The translations under genes were made by a program, and so were the position numbers. Shown here in pieces: positions 23,434 through 37,565 of a DNA stretch of 64,000 bases. The notes under the pieces were generated by a model. That model did not search any database. It saw nothing but the letters and a program-made list of their open reading frames with translations, and was not told the origin of the DNA. This stretch comes from Voacanga thouarsii (taxonomy: Eukaryota > Streptophyta > Magnoliopsida > Gentianales > Apocynaceae): the NCBI GenBank assembly GCA_026120185.1, contig JANUWF010001937.1:2480001-2544000 (forward strand), in the 5' to 3' direction. Numbering within the stretch: the first letter of the stretch is position 1; every line of letters begins with the position of its first letter.

Positions 23434-26400
23434 GGAGATTTAGACATTTAAAATATGAATATTTTAAATACAGTCATCATGCACCAATAAATTTTAAAAT
23501 CTCTATCTCGTAAATATACATAGTATAGTATACGCTTATATTTTTCTAATCTTAACCTTAACAACTCTTGAATAATTAACTTTAATGAATTATTATAATT
23601 TTAAAAAAAAATGGGGGGAAAACATTTAGAAATTGATCTAACCCCCCCCCCCCCCTAAAAAAAATGGAAACTTAACAAAACAAGAATAAGAAATACAAAT
23701 CCAAGATCAATTGGGAATCCAACATGTTTTAGAAACATTTTTGAGACCAAATTAAGAAACTTGTCATAGAGTAGATTATCTTGAATTGTTGGTTTTAGGA
23801 ATAATACTTAATGACATAAATTCTCTATCATTGCAAAAGTAGACTAACTTGTAATTAACCTCTAAGTTAAACTCCTTAATTTTATTCTTATCCTAATCCA
23901 AATTGATTAACCTTTTCTTAACAATTTTGATACTTCAATTAATCAGTGTCTTAGGCTAAGAATAAAATTGATAATCATACAAGGTATAGCTAAATATCAA
24001 ATCATATACCAAGTTAACCTCAAAAATTTGCAACTCAATTACTACACAATTTCCTATCAACCTAATTAAGCCAGTTAACCTCAAAAATCAACTAAGTAAT
24101 AGATACTGCTTAGACAAATTAATCGAAACATTAATTATCTTAGTTATTATCATGTCCTCTCAACTATAGTGGCCAAACACATGAAAAATCATCATAATTG
24201 ATAAATATAAATTCGGGAATTGCATAAATACTCAAAGACAATCGTAGAACACAAAAGATAGAATTCTTATTCAACAAGATCAAAGTACCAAAAATAATAC
24301 TCAAAATAAGGCCTAAAAACAAGATATAATCTTAATTATCTTGAACATAAATACATAAATACATAACACAAGTGGAAATAAGAAAAAAACATTCGAAAGC
24401 TTAAATGATAAAACTTAGCAAGCTCTAAATCTCAAGTTCTTCTTACCTCTGGACTCTTTTACTCCCTGAAAGCCTTCTTTGGTTGCCTTCTTGATGTAAG
24501 AAAGATGTTATATGATATGAGTTAGATTCATTGAAACTAAATTGGGTTGCCCAAAACCTATTTATAAATTCCCCAAACCGTCCTAGAATTCATTTAGAAA
24601 GTGTAAACCGCCTTTGGATTGAGTTTGAGACTTTCCAAAAACTTTTGGACACTTTCACGAGCAGCTACATGGCTGTGCCCATGGCATGCAGGTTTTTGGA
24701 TGGAAAAATTCGCTTATGGTATAGCTTCTTACACGGCCATGCTACTGGGTGTGCAAATTTGCACAGCTATGACATTGGGTGTGCTAATTCGCGTTCCAAC
24801 TCTTTTCAAATCTTTTAGCAACCCTTCTTATTGCCAAATTAATTATTTAAGCCCTTGTTTCACTCATTTTTCACTAATATAACCTAAAAACACAAAAGAA
24901 TACAAAATAATTAGAAACTATCCATAATCACATAAAAGATCATACAAGAAGCCAAGTAAAAGGGACATAATAATATGACTTTTCATGCCTAATAAATACC
25001 ATGTGCTTAACTTTTTAACTGTCCTCGTGCAAAACAACTTTTCAAAAAGATATAGGACATGAAGTTCAAATTTTTCAAAAGTTATGAGAGGGATAACATT
25101 TTTCCATTTACAATAAAACACAACTTAACATCCATTCAATTAAATAGACTCTAGACAAACTCATATATTGCATTAAATATACCTAAGGCCATTGAAGTTA
25201 GTTTATACAAGTTCATATCCATTTAATGCATTCCGCTTCATTCTTTGATAAAAACATATAAATAATACAAATCATATAAATTAGGAATATATAACTAATT
25301 CAAGTCTTTGTACTTTATACTTATCTAAACTACTACAAATTGGGTAGCAAACTAGAATTTTGTTTTCTCTCAAGGTAATGCGTCTAGAACAAGCACTTGC
25401 ATCCTTTTTTTTTTTTTTTTTTTACTCAACATTGTTTCTCAAGAAGATAAAGAATGCACAAACAAATTTTCTCTCATTCTTTTGTTTACTCTTTTCTTTT
25501 TATTTTTTAAAAACTCAATCACATTTTTTTTTTTTTTTATCTTTCTCTCTTGATAGATGACTTTTGGGAACCATCTACCTTTTTTTCCCCTACTTGGTAT
25601 GTGCCATTAGGGAATCATCTACTTTATCATATTTACTTAAACCTAAATTTAGGACTAGTCTAGACAAATTTTCAATAAAAATTAGCATATAAACCACAGT
25701 TATACATCATTATATTACTTATATGAATTCCTCAAAGTTAAAAGCATTAGCTATTTAATAGGAAATAAATAAGGTTAAACTAAATTCTCAAGACTTACAT
25801 ATAGTCAACCTAATATAAATGTTTAATCCAAAACCAACTTAACTAAATAATCATTAAATCATTTTTCAAAGTAAAAAGGAAAGACATAGCTCCACCAAGT
25901 TTCATCTAAACCATAAAAAATTTTGTCCAAAATTCAAAATTTGCATAAATATAACACAAAAATTTGAAAAAAGAATTGTAATTCTACACCCCTACATTTA
26001 AATCATATATCAACAAAAAAACTTGAAAAAAGAATTGTTATTCTACACCCCTACATTTACATCATATATCACCCTCAATGGACAAAAATAAGGCCACAAA
26101 GTGCAACAAAGAGAACCAAGAAGATAAAGGGTAAAGAAGAAAAAGTAATCGTTCCAAAAGCATAAATGTTATTGGGAATGTATGATCACCAAATCTCCAA
26201 ATAAAACTCTAGAAGTTGCATGCTATAATCAATCCACGAGGCTAGATGATAAGAATGTTAGAAGGAAAGTACATATCCAAAGAAAAAAGTCCTTAACAAA
26301 AATGTTATGACAAAAAGACACTACCTAAATAATCCTAACCTAGACATGAAAAATGCATGAAAAAAAAATAAAAACAAATACAAAATTATAGACAAGAGAT

Positions 26401-27712
26401 AAAAGACACAAAACCAATGAGTTTAAGCACAAAAAAGGCAATGAGAAAGGTATGGGATGCAACACGGGCATGCATAAACTCATGTAAAGTACAAAGAAGT
26501 ACAATATACCTTACACGGTGTGTGGCGTAGGCATGCCACATGCTGTGCACCTTACTAAAGATGTGTAGTAGGAGAATGATGGCACGACCTCTCTACACAG
26601 TGGGACACGGCCTGATGCACTACTGTGTAGTATGCCTGGACAATTTTGGCAATGATTTGCTTGTACAACATGTGACGTTTAAATCCATTTCCATTCCTAA
26701 TGTTTAGTGTCTTGTGACCAATCTATACCCATACAACACAAACATAAAAACAAACACATAAAAGAAGACTTGAACCAAACACAAACATGTGATAAGATCA
26801 TTTATTAAAAAATATAAAGGAAGATTGAAAAAAGACTCCATTAGTTAGCCATTCCACCAAGTGTATAAAAAATTGCTCCTCGAGTGGGGCACTAATTGCA
26901 AAAAGCTCAAATTTGATTGAAACATCTCTTGCATGATAAGCTACTTCTTCATTAATCCTTATCTCATTGGGATTCGATTATAAATGCTTTGATGTATTCT
27001 CATTGTCATTTCATCTTACCACTCCAAAAATACATACATCAAGATAGAACAATCTCTTAAACAAACAAAAACAAAAGGTAAAAGTAAAAAAGAAAAACTT
27101 TAACATTAAAAGAACTCACCATGCTTAACTATCACAAGAATCATTCAAAGATGAAGAAAAGAAGATAGAGTTCCCAGGCAATGGCACTAAAATTCCGTTG
27201 TTGGACATTTAGACATTCAAAATATAGATCTTTTAAATGCAGTCATTTTGGACCAACAAATTTTAAAATTCATCTCCTAGATATATGTTTAGCAAGCAGG
27301 GTGTTAAACCAACAAACTTAAGAGAAGTATACACTCATATTCTTATTATCTTAAATTTATGAACAACTCCTAAATAATTAACTTTGATGAATTCTTATGA
27401 TGTCTAAAACAAATAGGGGAAAACAATTTAGAAATTACTAAATCTAATACATAAAAGATATAGGAAACTTAACAAAACAAGAATAAGAAAAACAAATGCA
27501 TGATCAAGTAGGAATCCAACTTGTTTTAGGAATATTCTTTGGGGCCAAATTAGAAAATCTATTATAGATTGGATTATCTTACGTAAATGATTTTAGAAAC
27601 CTATCTTAACAATATAAGTTCTCTATTCATGCAAAAGTGGACTAACATGTACTTAACTTCTAAGTTAAAATTCCTAATTTATTCTTAACCTAATCCAACA
27701 TGATTAATGACA
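23434..27712 (-). mobile_element. Non-coding LTR retrotransposon (LARD-like), minus orientation, right LTR truncated
   Basis: 23434 (TGTTGGAGATTTAGACATTT) and 27199 (TGTTGGACATTTAGACATTC) begin two matching stretches that stay alignable for at least 480 bp, so these are its LTRs. The right one breaks off at about 27712. On the minus strand, the sequence just inside the right LTR reads ACGGAATTTTAGTGCCATTG then CCTGGGAAC, similar to the leader of Tat/Athila-type Gypsy elements (GGCGCCGTTGCCGGGGA). A minus-strand TATA-like box lies at about 24566. The interior has no gag or pol, only A/T-rich sequence, GC-richer patches near 24660-24790 and 26460-26640, and a 68-bp duplication at 25963-26070. 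It splits the Gypsy integrase. Confidence 0.65.
27198..27712 (-). repeat. Truncated 5' LTR of the non-coding element
   Basis: Matches 23434-23910 closely over most of its length, including AATAATTAACTTTGATGAATT and AACTTAACAAAACAAGAATA. Homology ends at TCCAACATGATTAATG, after which an unrelated LTR-like sequence begins. Confidence 0.75.
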
Positions 27713-28427
27713 AGTGTTATCTTATATATATTTTTTGTGTAAATTATATTCTATTCATGTTAAAATTTAGCACAATTGAGTACACCCTCCCCCATATTTT
27801 GCCCTGTTCTATGTAGAAATAGATTAATGCACAAAATATGTAAAAGGTTCTAAAAAAGATAAGAAACGTCATCACTGATGGAGATTAGTGGTGCCACCTA
27901 GATAAAGAAATATGATGCCACTGGGTTTTAGAGCTATGAAGAATACAAATACTAAAAGAGAACGGCGCCACTCAGTATCATAGATAGATCAATTGATCTA
28001 TCTTGTGCACAATTTTTAGGGTTTCTTGGAGGCTATAAATAGAACATAATGAATCCCTAAGAGGTGGCAAACATTTGGGAAAAACACCCATATACAAAAG
28101 AGAAGTATTGGGAAAGATTTGAGTATTGATCAGGAGAATATTGAAGAGGAAGAGTAGCTTGTCTATGAGTTCTCTTTACCCATTTCCTTTGTTTTTCTTT
28201 ATCAATTTGTATTAATTTTTTTTAATTGTATTTGAAATGATAAACCCTAAACTATGATTTTGTGTTAGATTTATCTTTTGATTAATTAATTCCTGCTCAT
28301 AGTAATTGATTGATTCGATATATTGCGTTGAATTAATCATTTGTGTTGCTCTTCTCTAATGAATTTGAAAGATGAGATTAGGAATTGAATGCCAAATTAG
28401 TGGATTGAATGTTTGTTATCTATTGAT

Positions 28428-28479
<52 letters not shown>

Positions 28480-28814
28480 CATAGCAATTGATGAGTTTTT
28501 TTATATTACCTAGAGATATAGGTATTAAGGCTTTCGGATTACCTTCGATAAATGGGGGAATTTAATGCATATTTGATATAATTGATGAGATAGAGATATC
28601 CACTAATTGATCTTAGGGATAGAAGTTCTATAACTCGAGAGAGAGTGGAATTTATTATTGAAAGCCTATATTAGTGCTATTTTGAGGATTGATTAACTTA
28701 AGAGCTAATTCATTATTGGTCTAGTTCTTGGGGGATTCTTTTCAATGACATGTCCTTTACTCTAGTTCTCTTTCTTGATTTTCTCATAGTTAATCTTGTG
28801 GGGGGTTGTGTTTG
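27709..28814 (+). mobile_element. Possible solo LTR with promoter-like elements
   Basis: Starts TGACAAGTGTTATC and shows features of a plant Gypsy LTR: a TATA-like GGCTATAAATAGAAC (28032-28046), a following transcribed-looking stretch and T-rich segments. I found no coding domain and no clear CA end before the next LTR starts at 28815. A (GA)n microsatellite lies at 28432-28477. The assignment is by appearance only. Confidence 0.4.
28432..28477. repeat. (GA)n microsatellite
   Basis: About 22 uninterrupted GA dinucleotides within the LTR-like sequence. Confidence 0.95.
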
Positions 28815-31800
28815 TAAGACCCCATAAATGTGTAGCCTAAATGGACAAGGATGTCAGCCCATCCTTTGGACCAGGGTTCTTTATAAAGTGGTAGAATAAA
28901 ATCATAGGAAAGAAAGTAAAAGAAAAGAATAAATCTCTGATACTTATACTTAAATTACATCTTAAAGAAATTCACCATGACTAATAAAATATAAACTCTA
29001 AGTTTGGCCTAAAAGAAAATCTAATCATCCAACCAGAATTAAAGATAATAAATGTATCAAGACCTATCAATATTACAAATATAGAACCTCAAGTCCCAAT
29101 CTTGATAAACTTACATTCCCTAAAAACATGATTAGAGAAATTGTGTGAGATTATAAATAATCTCAATAAATCTGGTGTGCGTGGTCATGCTATAATTTTT
29201 GAAAAAAAAAAATGTCATGATGCACAAATGAAAATAAATTAAACAGATATGCTCATAATGAACTTTACACTAATGTTGAATTTAATTTTTAGAGAAAAGA
29301 ATGAGTATATTGTATTGTATTATACCGCATAAACAAAATCCTCATCGGATAAAATTCTAATTTACACAACATAGTTTCTGGAACAACTTTTTGATTTATA
29401 CAAAGTCTTGAATCCAAAATTCTCCACATTAATCGCAATATGTCTTAAGTGGCTAAGACATAATGAAGCCAAAATTTAATGTGTATGGTGTACATCCTTA
29501 TTGAGAGAATACCCCCAAACCTTTCTCCCGTCTAATCCATCAAGTAGATGTCCCATTTCAATCCTCCGGTTTTAACTATTGAAAACCGTGTTGCTAGCTA
29601 AGCACCCGACTTGTTTACCTAGGACTGACGCCCCATTTGGTAAAAGACAGACATCTAAAGACAACTAATTTTCTAGTAGTCTCTCCTAAACTAATGTGAG
29701 CTAGTCCTAGTACCTCGCCCAATGAGTATTCAATGTCTAAATTTGATGTGGTTCAACAAATTTTCATTCCGATGTGGAATATATAATTTCGTTTCTAAAA
29801 AAGAAAAATATTGTTCCAGTAGTAGGTAATCCATTTTCCAAATTTAGTCTGCTCTAAAACCCAAAGCCATATTTTCTCCAAGATTTCCAAATCTAAAACC
29901 TTGTATCCATTCTAATAATTTGTTCAGGGCATAATAATTCATTTTACTTCATTAGCTTTGTAGACTACAATAATAAGTGGAGCCATTTGAATAAAATTCT
30001 TGCCATGATTTTTGCAATGTTTGCATTCATGAAATGCATAAGTATATTTTCATGAATAGCATAGATTTGATGCAAGGCTCTAAAATTATAATACTCATGA
30101 AAAGCTTCGTATAAATATTTAAGAATAAATAAACTATAATATAACCACTATTTATGGTAGGTATTATTTGCATGCATAACTATTTTCCTCAAGTGATAGG
30201 CTCATAAATTAAGTCATAATTTTCATGCAATATGCATAAACTTTTCATGAAATTAAACATGTATTACATATACAAAATCTTGCATAATTAAAATTATGGT
30301 ATTTAGTATGGATTTGAATTTCATAATATGCATTTGCAAAAATATACTTTGAAATGCAAGGACTTACCTTGTTCATGTTTAACAAAAAAATGTCTTCACT
30401 TAAATCAAGCTCTTGTTCCATTTCCCCCTCCTAAGTCTTTCACGTCTAACATATATATAACATATAGAAATTAATTTTCTATTTATATTATTCTTAAACA
30501 AGTGATAATTGAGACCCTAGAATAATTAGGGAATTGCTTAAGTCTTAAGTAATCTAGAATGCTTAGTAACAAAGCTTAATTTATTCTAATCCTATCTAGA
30601 AATTCAATAATCTATTAAAACATCCATAACTCACATGGCATAAAATTCTCCAATTTCCTTATTAACACTATTGACCAAACAAAGCCTTAATTGACACACA
30701 AAACCCTAATTATTCATGCAAATCCTAATTAGTCACACAAACCCTAATCAACCATGCAACTTTAATTAGTCATACAAAATTTCAATTAATCAAGAAGCAC
30801 CTACACCAAATTACACTCCAAGCACACCAAGAAATCAAATAGCTTTGCAAAAAATTGAAATTCTTATCGAAGTCTCATTTTATAATGGTGTAAGGTATCA
30901 TTATTCAAAATCATATTATCCGGGAAAATCATTAAAGTCTCAACAAATATATTCCCCATAGTTCTAATCATCTCAGAAATTCCATTTAACCTAATTTTCA
31001 ACACATTTGTAGCCATTGCCTTGTGTAAATTCATTTTTTTTTACTCCAAACAAAGCACTCTGCTTTTAATGTAAAACGGGGGTCAAAATCACTCACTTAA
31101 TTAATCGAGTAAAATTTTTTATTTTTTTTACAAAAACTTTCATTTTAGTACCTTGATATGTTAGGTGAATTACCATGTATTTATCTCCCCAAGATTCCCC
31201 AAAAAAGGGACTCAAAGAATTTTTACATTAAGACCCAGATGAATAGTAAACAGCTTTGAGCAGTTAAATTGAAAAATTCATATCTCACAAATTACAATAG
31301 ATTGTTTCGTGATTCATTTTTTAAACCCTTACTAACATCTTGAAATTTCTAAAATATAAAAAGCACAACGAAAATCAGTCGAGAAAGGGGATTTTTTGGG
31401 GTTTAAATATGGCCATCTATACAGGGGTTTCTGTACAGATTGTACTGTTTTGGTGTAAGGTTCACTAAATTGAGTTTTCTTCATTTATTTCATGCAAAAC
31501 TTACACCAAAATAATCTTAACACCTAATAAAATTTCCACAGACTCAAAATTAATCATGCTATTGACAAAATTCAGCTCACAAACAAGACTTATTTTAGCT
31601 CCTAAATAGAACCAGCCATCCTCTGTTTTTATCACCATCATACAAGCATCTTAACAACATCAAATCTCTTCATTCACCATATATATAACCACCCACACAT
31701 AGAACAACATAACTGCAACATGGCTACATCATTTATTTTTGCAAAAACACACATAAAATTAGCATATTCACATATTATCCCAAGTCGTACATCATAATTA

Positions 31801-34390
31801 GAATTTCAGCCAACATAAAGGAAAGAGGGGAAAAAAAATAAATTCTTCAGCACAATAAACCATTTTAACTTGATTACTCATAACCCTAGACTAGATACAA
31901 CATTTATGCATCAAAACATAACACAACTAAAGCATAAAATCTCGGATTTTTAGAGCTAGCTAGCAGTTATAGATTTTTTGTCTTTAATAAAGAAGAAGAT
32001 GGTGAATGGTTTACCTTGAAGCTTGAGTCTTGCTTTCTCTTCTAACCAGCAAATACAGCTCACAAACACCTCTTGAAGGGTTTTTCTTAAAGATTAAGAG
32101 GAGCAAAAACAAGAGGAGAGTGGAATGTATGATTGGCCAAAGCTAGTGCAAGAATAGAAGAGTTCTCTTCTTGTTTTCTATGCCTACTGATCAGCCTTGA
32201 AGAATAGAAGGGTTGTTTCTTGAGGGAAGGAAGGGAGAAAAAATGCAGAGAAATGGGGGAAGGGGTGGTCAGCCAACATGGGAAGAATGGGGAGAAAAAT
32301 ATTTTTTATACTAGAGCATGTTTCCATCTATGCGTATGGTCTTAGGTCAATAGGTCAATTAATCAAAATTAAGTTTATCATGGCTTTAACTAAGACTTAT
32401 AAAATCAGTAAACGAAACTAATCTTATAATTAAATTTAAATTTGTTCAAAAGTGCATTTTTCTAAAAGGGAAATTCATTGATATAATATTACTTGAGATA
32501 TAAAAAAATAGTTAATTTTGAATAAATTACCTACTACATATAATACAAATATATAATATAACAATTAATTGTGCATAAATCACTTACTACAAATCATGCA
32601 ATTAATTATCTTGATGCACTCATTTCTCTAAGAAAATTCAAATAATGAATACATGATACAGTCACAATTGATTACTTTAATTTATAATGTGTGATTAATT
32701 TAATTAGTTATTTTAATTATCTAAGTTGCGATTTAGTAGGGTATTATATCCTCCCCTACTTAAAAAAAATAAGAAAATTGTCCCTGAAATTGAACTACGT
32801 CGTACCTTTTAGCATATCGAGGTATTTCCTCCTTATCCACTCCTCGGTTTCTCCATGTAGCATTTTAAGCTCCATGATGCTCTCACAACACTTTGACCAT
32901 TGGAATCCTCTTATTTCTCAATTCTTTTACACTCACCTCTAGAATCTTGATTAGTTTCTCCACGTAGGTCAAACTTGGCTGCAATTGTAGAGGCTCGTCA
33001 TTTAAGATATGTTCTGCGTCTGGGTTGTATTTCTTCAACTGAGATACATAGAACATGTCATGAATAATAGTTAGTCTGTCTGGAAGTTCCAACCGATATG
33101 CTACGGTTTCAATCTTCTCAATGATAAAAAATGGCCCAATATATCTAGAGCTAAGCTTTCCACCTTTCGGATGCCTCAGAATCCTTCAACTTGGTGGCAG
33201 TTTCAAAAACACTTCATCAATCACTTGAAATTCTAATTCCCTCCTGTGATTGTTCATAGCTTTTTTGCCTATTCTGAGTTGCCTTTAGTCTATCTTGTAT
33301 CAACTTTACTTTATCAATTATCTTCTGAATATTTATTCCTCCTTCCTTATCAACTTGTCCATTATCGTTCCAACCCTAATACAACGATGTTTGACTTTTT
33401 GACCCATATAAGGCCTCATACGGTGCCATGCTAATAGGTTCTTGATAACTGTTGTTGTAGGCCAGTTCTGCATATGAAATATTATCCATCCATTAGTTTC
33501 CAAAGTCAACACACACGCTCTCAACATAACTTCAAGGATTTATATTACGCGCTCAAATTATCCATCCGTCTGAGGGTGAGCGGAAGCACTAAACTTTAGG
33601 GTGGTCCCCATAGATTCTTGAAATTTTACCTAAAACCTTGAAGTAAAACGGGGATCCCTATCTGACACTTTGCTTGTCGGCACTCCATGCAAACTTACGA
33701 CTTCTTGTGTATAAATCTGGTCTTGGTTAATCAATCCACTACTACTCAGACCATATCCCTTTGTGTCCTACTCAGTGGTAGTCTAGTGACAAAGTCCATA
33801 GTGACACATTCTCATTTTCATTCCAGCACTGAAAAAAGTTGCAGTAATCCCATAGCTTTCTTGTGCTCTGCCTTCACCTTCTGGCAAGTAAAGCATACAT
33901 ATACGAACTGAGCTACGTCCTTCTTCTTGCCTGGCTACCAAAACATCCTCTTCAAATCCTATACATCTTAGTCTTCCTAGGGTGAATAATATATCGGCTT
34001 TTATGGGCCTCTCCCAAAATTTTCTTTCTCAACTCCTCCACATTCTGAACACACAATTGGTCCATAAAATATTTTATCCCTTAGTTATCCATACTAAAGT
34101 CTGAATTATGCTTTCCGGTTTCTTTTTCCTTAAAACTCTGGAATTTTGGGTTGTTTACTTGAGCATCGCATATTTCTTGTTTCAGATAAGGGATAACAGT
34201 TAGATTCCTTATCCAAATCTTCTTCTCTTTTACTGTAGCTTCTCCCGTCAATACTTCATATATCTCCTTCACCTCTTGAGCTTATAGTCTAGCTAACTTC
34301 ATCATTCTACTTAATGCATTTGCAACCACATTGGCCTTTCCCGGGTGATAATTGATCGAACAATGATATTCCTCTAAAAATTCTATGCAT
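28815..34390 (-). mobile_element. Chromodomain-type Ty3/Gypsy element, 5' truncated
   Basis: The 3' LTR occupies 28815 (TGTAAGACCCC) to about 32749 (GGGTATTATA), about 3.9 kb, a size known from Del/Tekay chromoviruses. Immediately to its right the plus strand reads TCCTCCCCTACTT, which is the minus-strand polypurine tract AAGTAGGGGAGGA. Minus-strand pol follows from 32760 to about 34390 and then stops: RT, protease, gag and the 5' LTR are absent. The LTR is similar in its first 100 bp to the solo LTR at 38294, including a CCATCC...GGGT-TCTTTATAA phrase, so both belong to one family. Confidence 0.75.
32760..34390 (-). pseudogene. Gypsy pol fragment: RNase H end, integrase, chromodomain
   Basis: Minus strand, 5' to 3': a YHPGKANVVANALSR-type RNase H end (about 34370), then after MKEIYEVLTGEAT the integrase zinc-finger/core blocks ([24 protein letters not shown]-like, MAPYEALYG-like in broken frames), and from 33092 ELPDRLTIIHDMFYVSQLKKY followed by LTYVEKLIKILEVSVKELRN and PMVKVLW. 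This last block is the integrase C-terminal module and chromodomain of Gypsy chromoviruses. Stops and frameshifts throughout make it non-functional. Confidence 0.8.
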
Positions 34391-35501
34391 TAGTTGTTAG
34401 AGGAGGTAACTATGAAACTTATCTATCTCTTCACCTCTTGTGTGCAATAGCATGAGAAAGTACACAATTTGATCTACCACATAAAATTTGTTATTTTCTT
34501 ACCTTTACTCATTTTATTCCTTTTGTTTGGGGTGCTAGAGTTAGAATACTAACAACATTAATTGAAAACTTGAAGTATTTGCTTGGTAGTTTCAGGTGTA
34601 TAGAATATAAGTATTTTTCCTCTAGTTTTGATTTGGTAAAACACACAAATAAAGTGGTAATCACCGAAGAATTTAATGTAATTTTAGTTCTTCATTAAAA
34701 GTGCTTAATTGGAAATTATTATTGCAATTCATTATATGGCTTGCTAGCATACTTGCATTTGCACTTTTACTTGTTACTTTTGTGGTAACATCATTACAAA
34801 ATGTTGATATATGTATTCTTTTTTATTTTTTGGTATTATCTAAAAAACTAGTAACATTTTCATGGTTTTGAGGTACCAAGATAAATTAACCATGAGTTCA
34901 TATTCAACGTAATTTTTCCCCTGTACATTTTAAAACTTATGTGTTCATATATACATATGTATGATGGTAGCCTACAAGGTCCAATTCCAATTTCTTGGAT
35001 CTAATTATTTGAATAAGAAACACTTTAGTTGATTCAGTCAAAGTATTGCGACTATCTTGCTAACCACTTTAGTTGATTGTTTTCCTTGCATTCTAGTTTT
35101 ATGGATGCTAATACTATTTGGATATCCTGCAAGGATTTAGAGGAGTGTTTGGCCCTTACAACCTCAACCTTATTGAATTAATATGGTAGCCATGTGTGAT
35201 AATGGCTTCACATTCATCCTTTTGGCTGAGAGTACGTTTAGTTTAGAAAAGTGGATATTCATTTTGAGGCACTCCAAAGTAGAAACGTGGACACTAAATT
35301 TGAATTAGAGGGAGTATTACTTAGCTATTTGGGTTGCACTTACCTTTAGGCCCTCATGACATCTGGATGGACATGACTTCTTCAGGCTTGAATACACCTT
35401 GAAGCTTAAATGAGCATAACACCAATACTTAGCATATATGGTTTTTTGTTCCCTGGAGTTTTATTTTCTCAACTTCCTTGGAGACCTTTTAGACTGCCTG
35501 C
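34391..35501. other. Unassigned sequence left of CACTA-2
   Basis: No coding domain or repeat recognised. It is less A/T-skewed near 35100-35440, and it probably represents older flanking DNA into which CACTA-2 inserted. Confidence 0.4.
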
Positions 35502-35509
35502 CACCAAGA

Positions 35510-35818
35510 AAAAATCAAATTAGCAACGGTCAAATCCGTCGTTAATCGAGTTTAGCGACGGATTACGTTCGTCGCTAAAACGGGCGTTACAATTTGCGAT
35601 GGAATGAAAATCTGTTGCAAGCAGCGACAAATTTGCAATGGCCATTTAATTGATGACATTATAATTAACAAATAGTGATGGATTTGCGATGGTCATTTAA
35701 TTGATGACATTATTATTAAATTTATAATTAACATAGGATATATGTATGCATGAATATGATATATATGTGTCCGTCGCAATTAAATGTATATATCTTTGCA
35801 TATATATTAATTTGTATG

Positions 35819-35904
<86 letters not shown>

Positions 35905-36300
35905 AATAATCTAGCCAATTAACAACCAACATCAAATTGGTCGCTATATTTGGGACCGGAATTTTATTTGTGACCAATTCACAACTAGTAGGTGATAAGG
36001 TTGCAATTCGGTCGCTAATCAGTCAGAGAATTTCATGGTCAATTTGCGCGATAGTAATTGCGACGGAATACCTTTTTTTATTTGTTGATTTATATTTGAA
36101 TATTTATCTGTCACAAAACGGTCATTAATTAGCAACCGAAAATATCGATCGCTAATTGTACGCTATATAGCATCTGATTAGCAACCAAAATGAATAAATC
36201 GAAATGATATTTTTTAATTTTAGTTATTAGCGACCGAAGTTTTAAATTAGTCACTAAGTAGCGATCGAAATTTAAATTGATCACAATTTTTAATATCTAT
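35510..36300. repeat. CACTA-2 5' subterminal repeats with a compound (CA)n(CT)n microsatellite
   Basis: Motifs TAGCGACGGATT, TTTGCGATGG and AGCGACCGAA recur in both orientations. The microsatellite is (CA)15 then (CT)26 at 35821-35902. The stretch 36300-36515 that follows is C/T-rich and ends in CTCAG|GTGTGC, so it may be a 5' non-coding exon of the transposase transcript. Confidence 0.7.
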
Positions 36301-36519
36301 ACCAGATCTTGTCTTCTTTCTTTCGGCCGTCTCCCATTTCCAACTTTCCCCTCTGTAATTTTCCAGTCGGAGTAGCTGAACCATGCGCTTGCTATCGCGG
36401 CCATCATCGACCCGTTGGAGAAGTCACTGTTGTCTTTCCTCGTCAAGCAGTCGAACCCCGCCGCTGTCTTCCCTCAAAATAGTCGGGTTGTTGCGAGCCA
36501 AAAAGAGCTCAGGTGTGCT

Positions 36520-37560
36520 CTTTTTGTTCTCTTCAATTACTAGCTTTATGTTGCTCAATTTATTCTCTACAATTTGTATAATAATTAATTTGTTTTGTAC
36601 AATTTGTCCTCTATTGTTGAGATTGTTTATTAATAATTTGAGGTATAATTTTTTTTTCCTAAATGTGATTTGGAGATAATAATTATCTTTTGCTTCATTT
36701 GAATGCTAAAATTAATAGTGGTGGTGGATACTTGTTTGTAAATATTGGAGATTGTTGGAGATTGGTAGTAAGGGATTAGTTGTTGTCTATTGTGGTATGT
36801 TTATTTTTAGGTGGCCTAACTCCTGGAAATGGACAATTTATCGGGGAGACTCTACCAAAATATTTTCAAAATCATTAAAGCTTTTAGTGATTGATTTTTT
36901 TTTTTTTTTTAAATCTCATACTTCATATGTTAAATTTTAATCTTATTAATTAGTTTTTTTAATTAATGTAATTTCCTTAAATAAAATTTAATAAAAATAT
37001 GTATATGATTTTTAAAAAATTATTTATATGGTTCAAAAATCATATTTCATATTACATAAGTTATTTAAACTTTAATTTAATTAACTTTTAGCAATTGAGA
37101 AAAAAAATATAATATTAAATTATATTTTTTAGTATAATTTTTCTTTTTGAAATAAATTAAATTTTTTTTGAAAAAAGTATGTAAATTTTACCTTATACTC
37201 CTTTAATTTTTTTTTAAATTTATAATACATCTTTAATTAACAATATTAGTTTTTACTTATTTAATTAACATGTAAAAATAATAAGTTCCATACTTATTTA
37301 ATTACGTTTGGTAATAAATATTATCTAACATTTATTTATTTTACTACGTTTAATAATTTATTTTATTATTACTTAATTATTTAATACTTGATTAAATTAT
37401 ATTGTTTATTTAGGTTATTTGAATATTGTTTAGTCATTGAATATATAAGAAGTAGTTTGTGATACCGGATTTCATTTATTATTTGTTCTTCTACATTATT
37501 TGAACGATAATTTAGTAATTCCGATTAAACTAGTTTAGATGAAAGATCGTAGCTAGATAT
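36520..37560. other. CACTA-2 leader/intron region
   Basis: A/T-rich. It includes the family leader motif GTGGCCTAACTCCTGGAAAT near 36811, shared with CACTA-1. No coding sequence recognised. Confidence 0.5.
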
Positions 37561-37565
37561 ATAAA

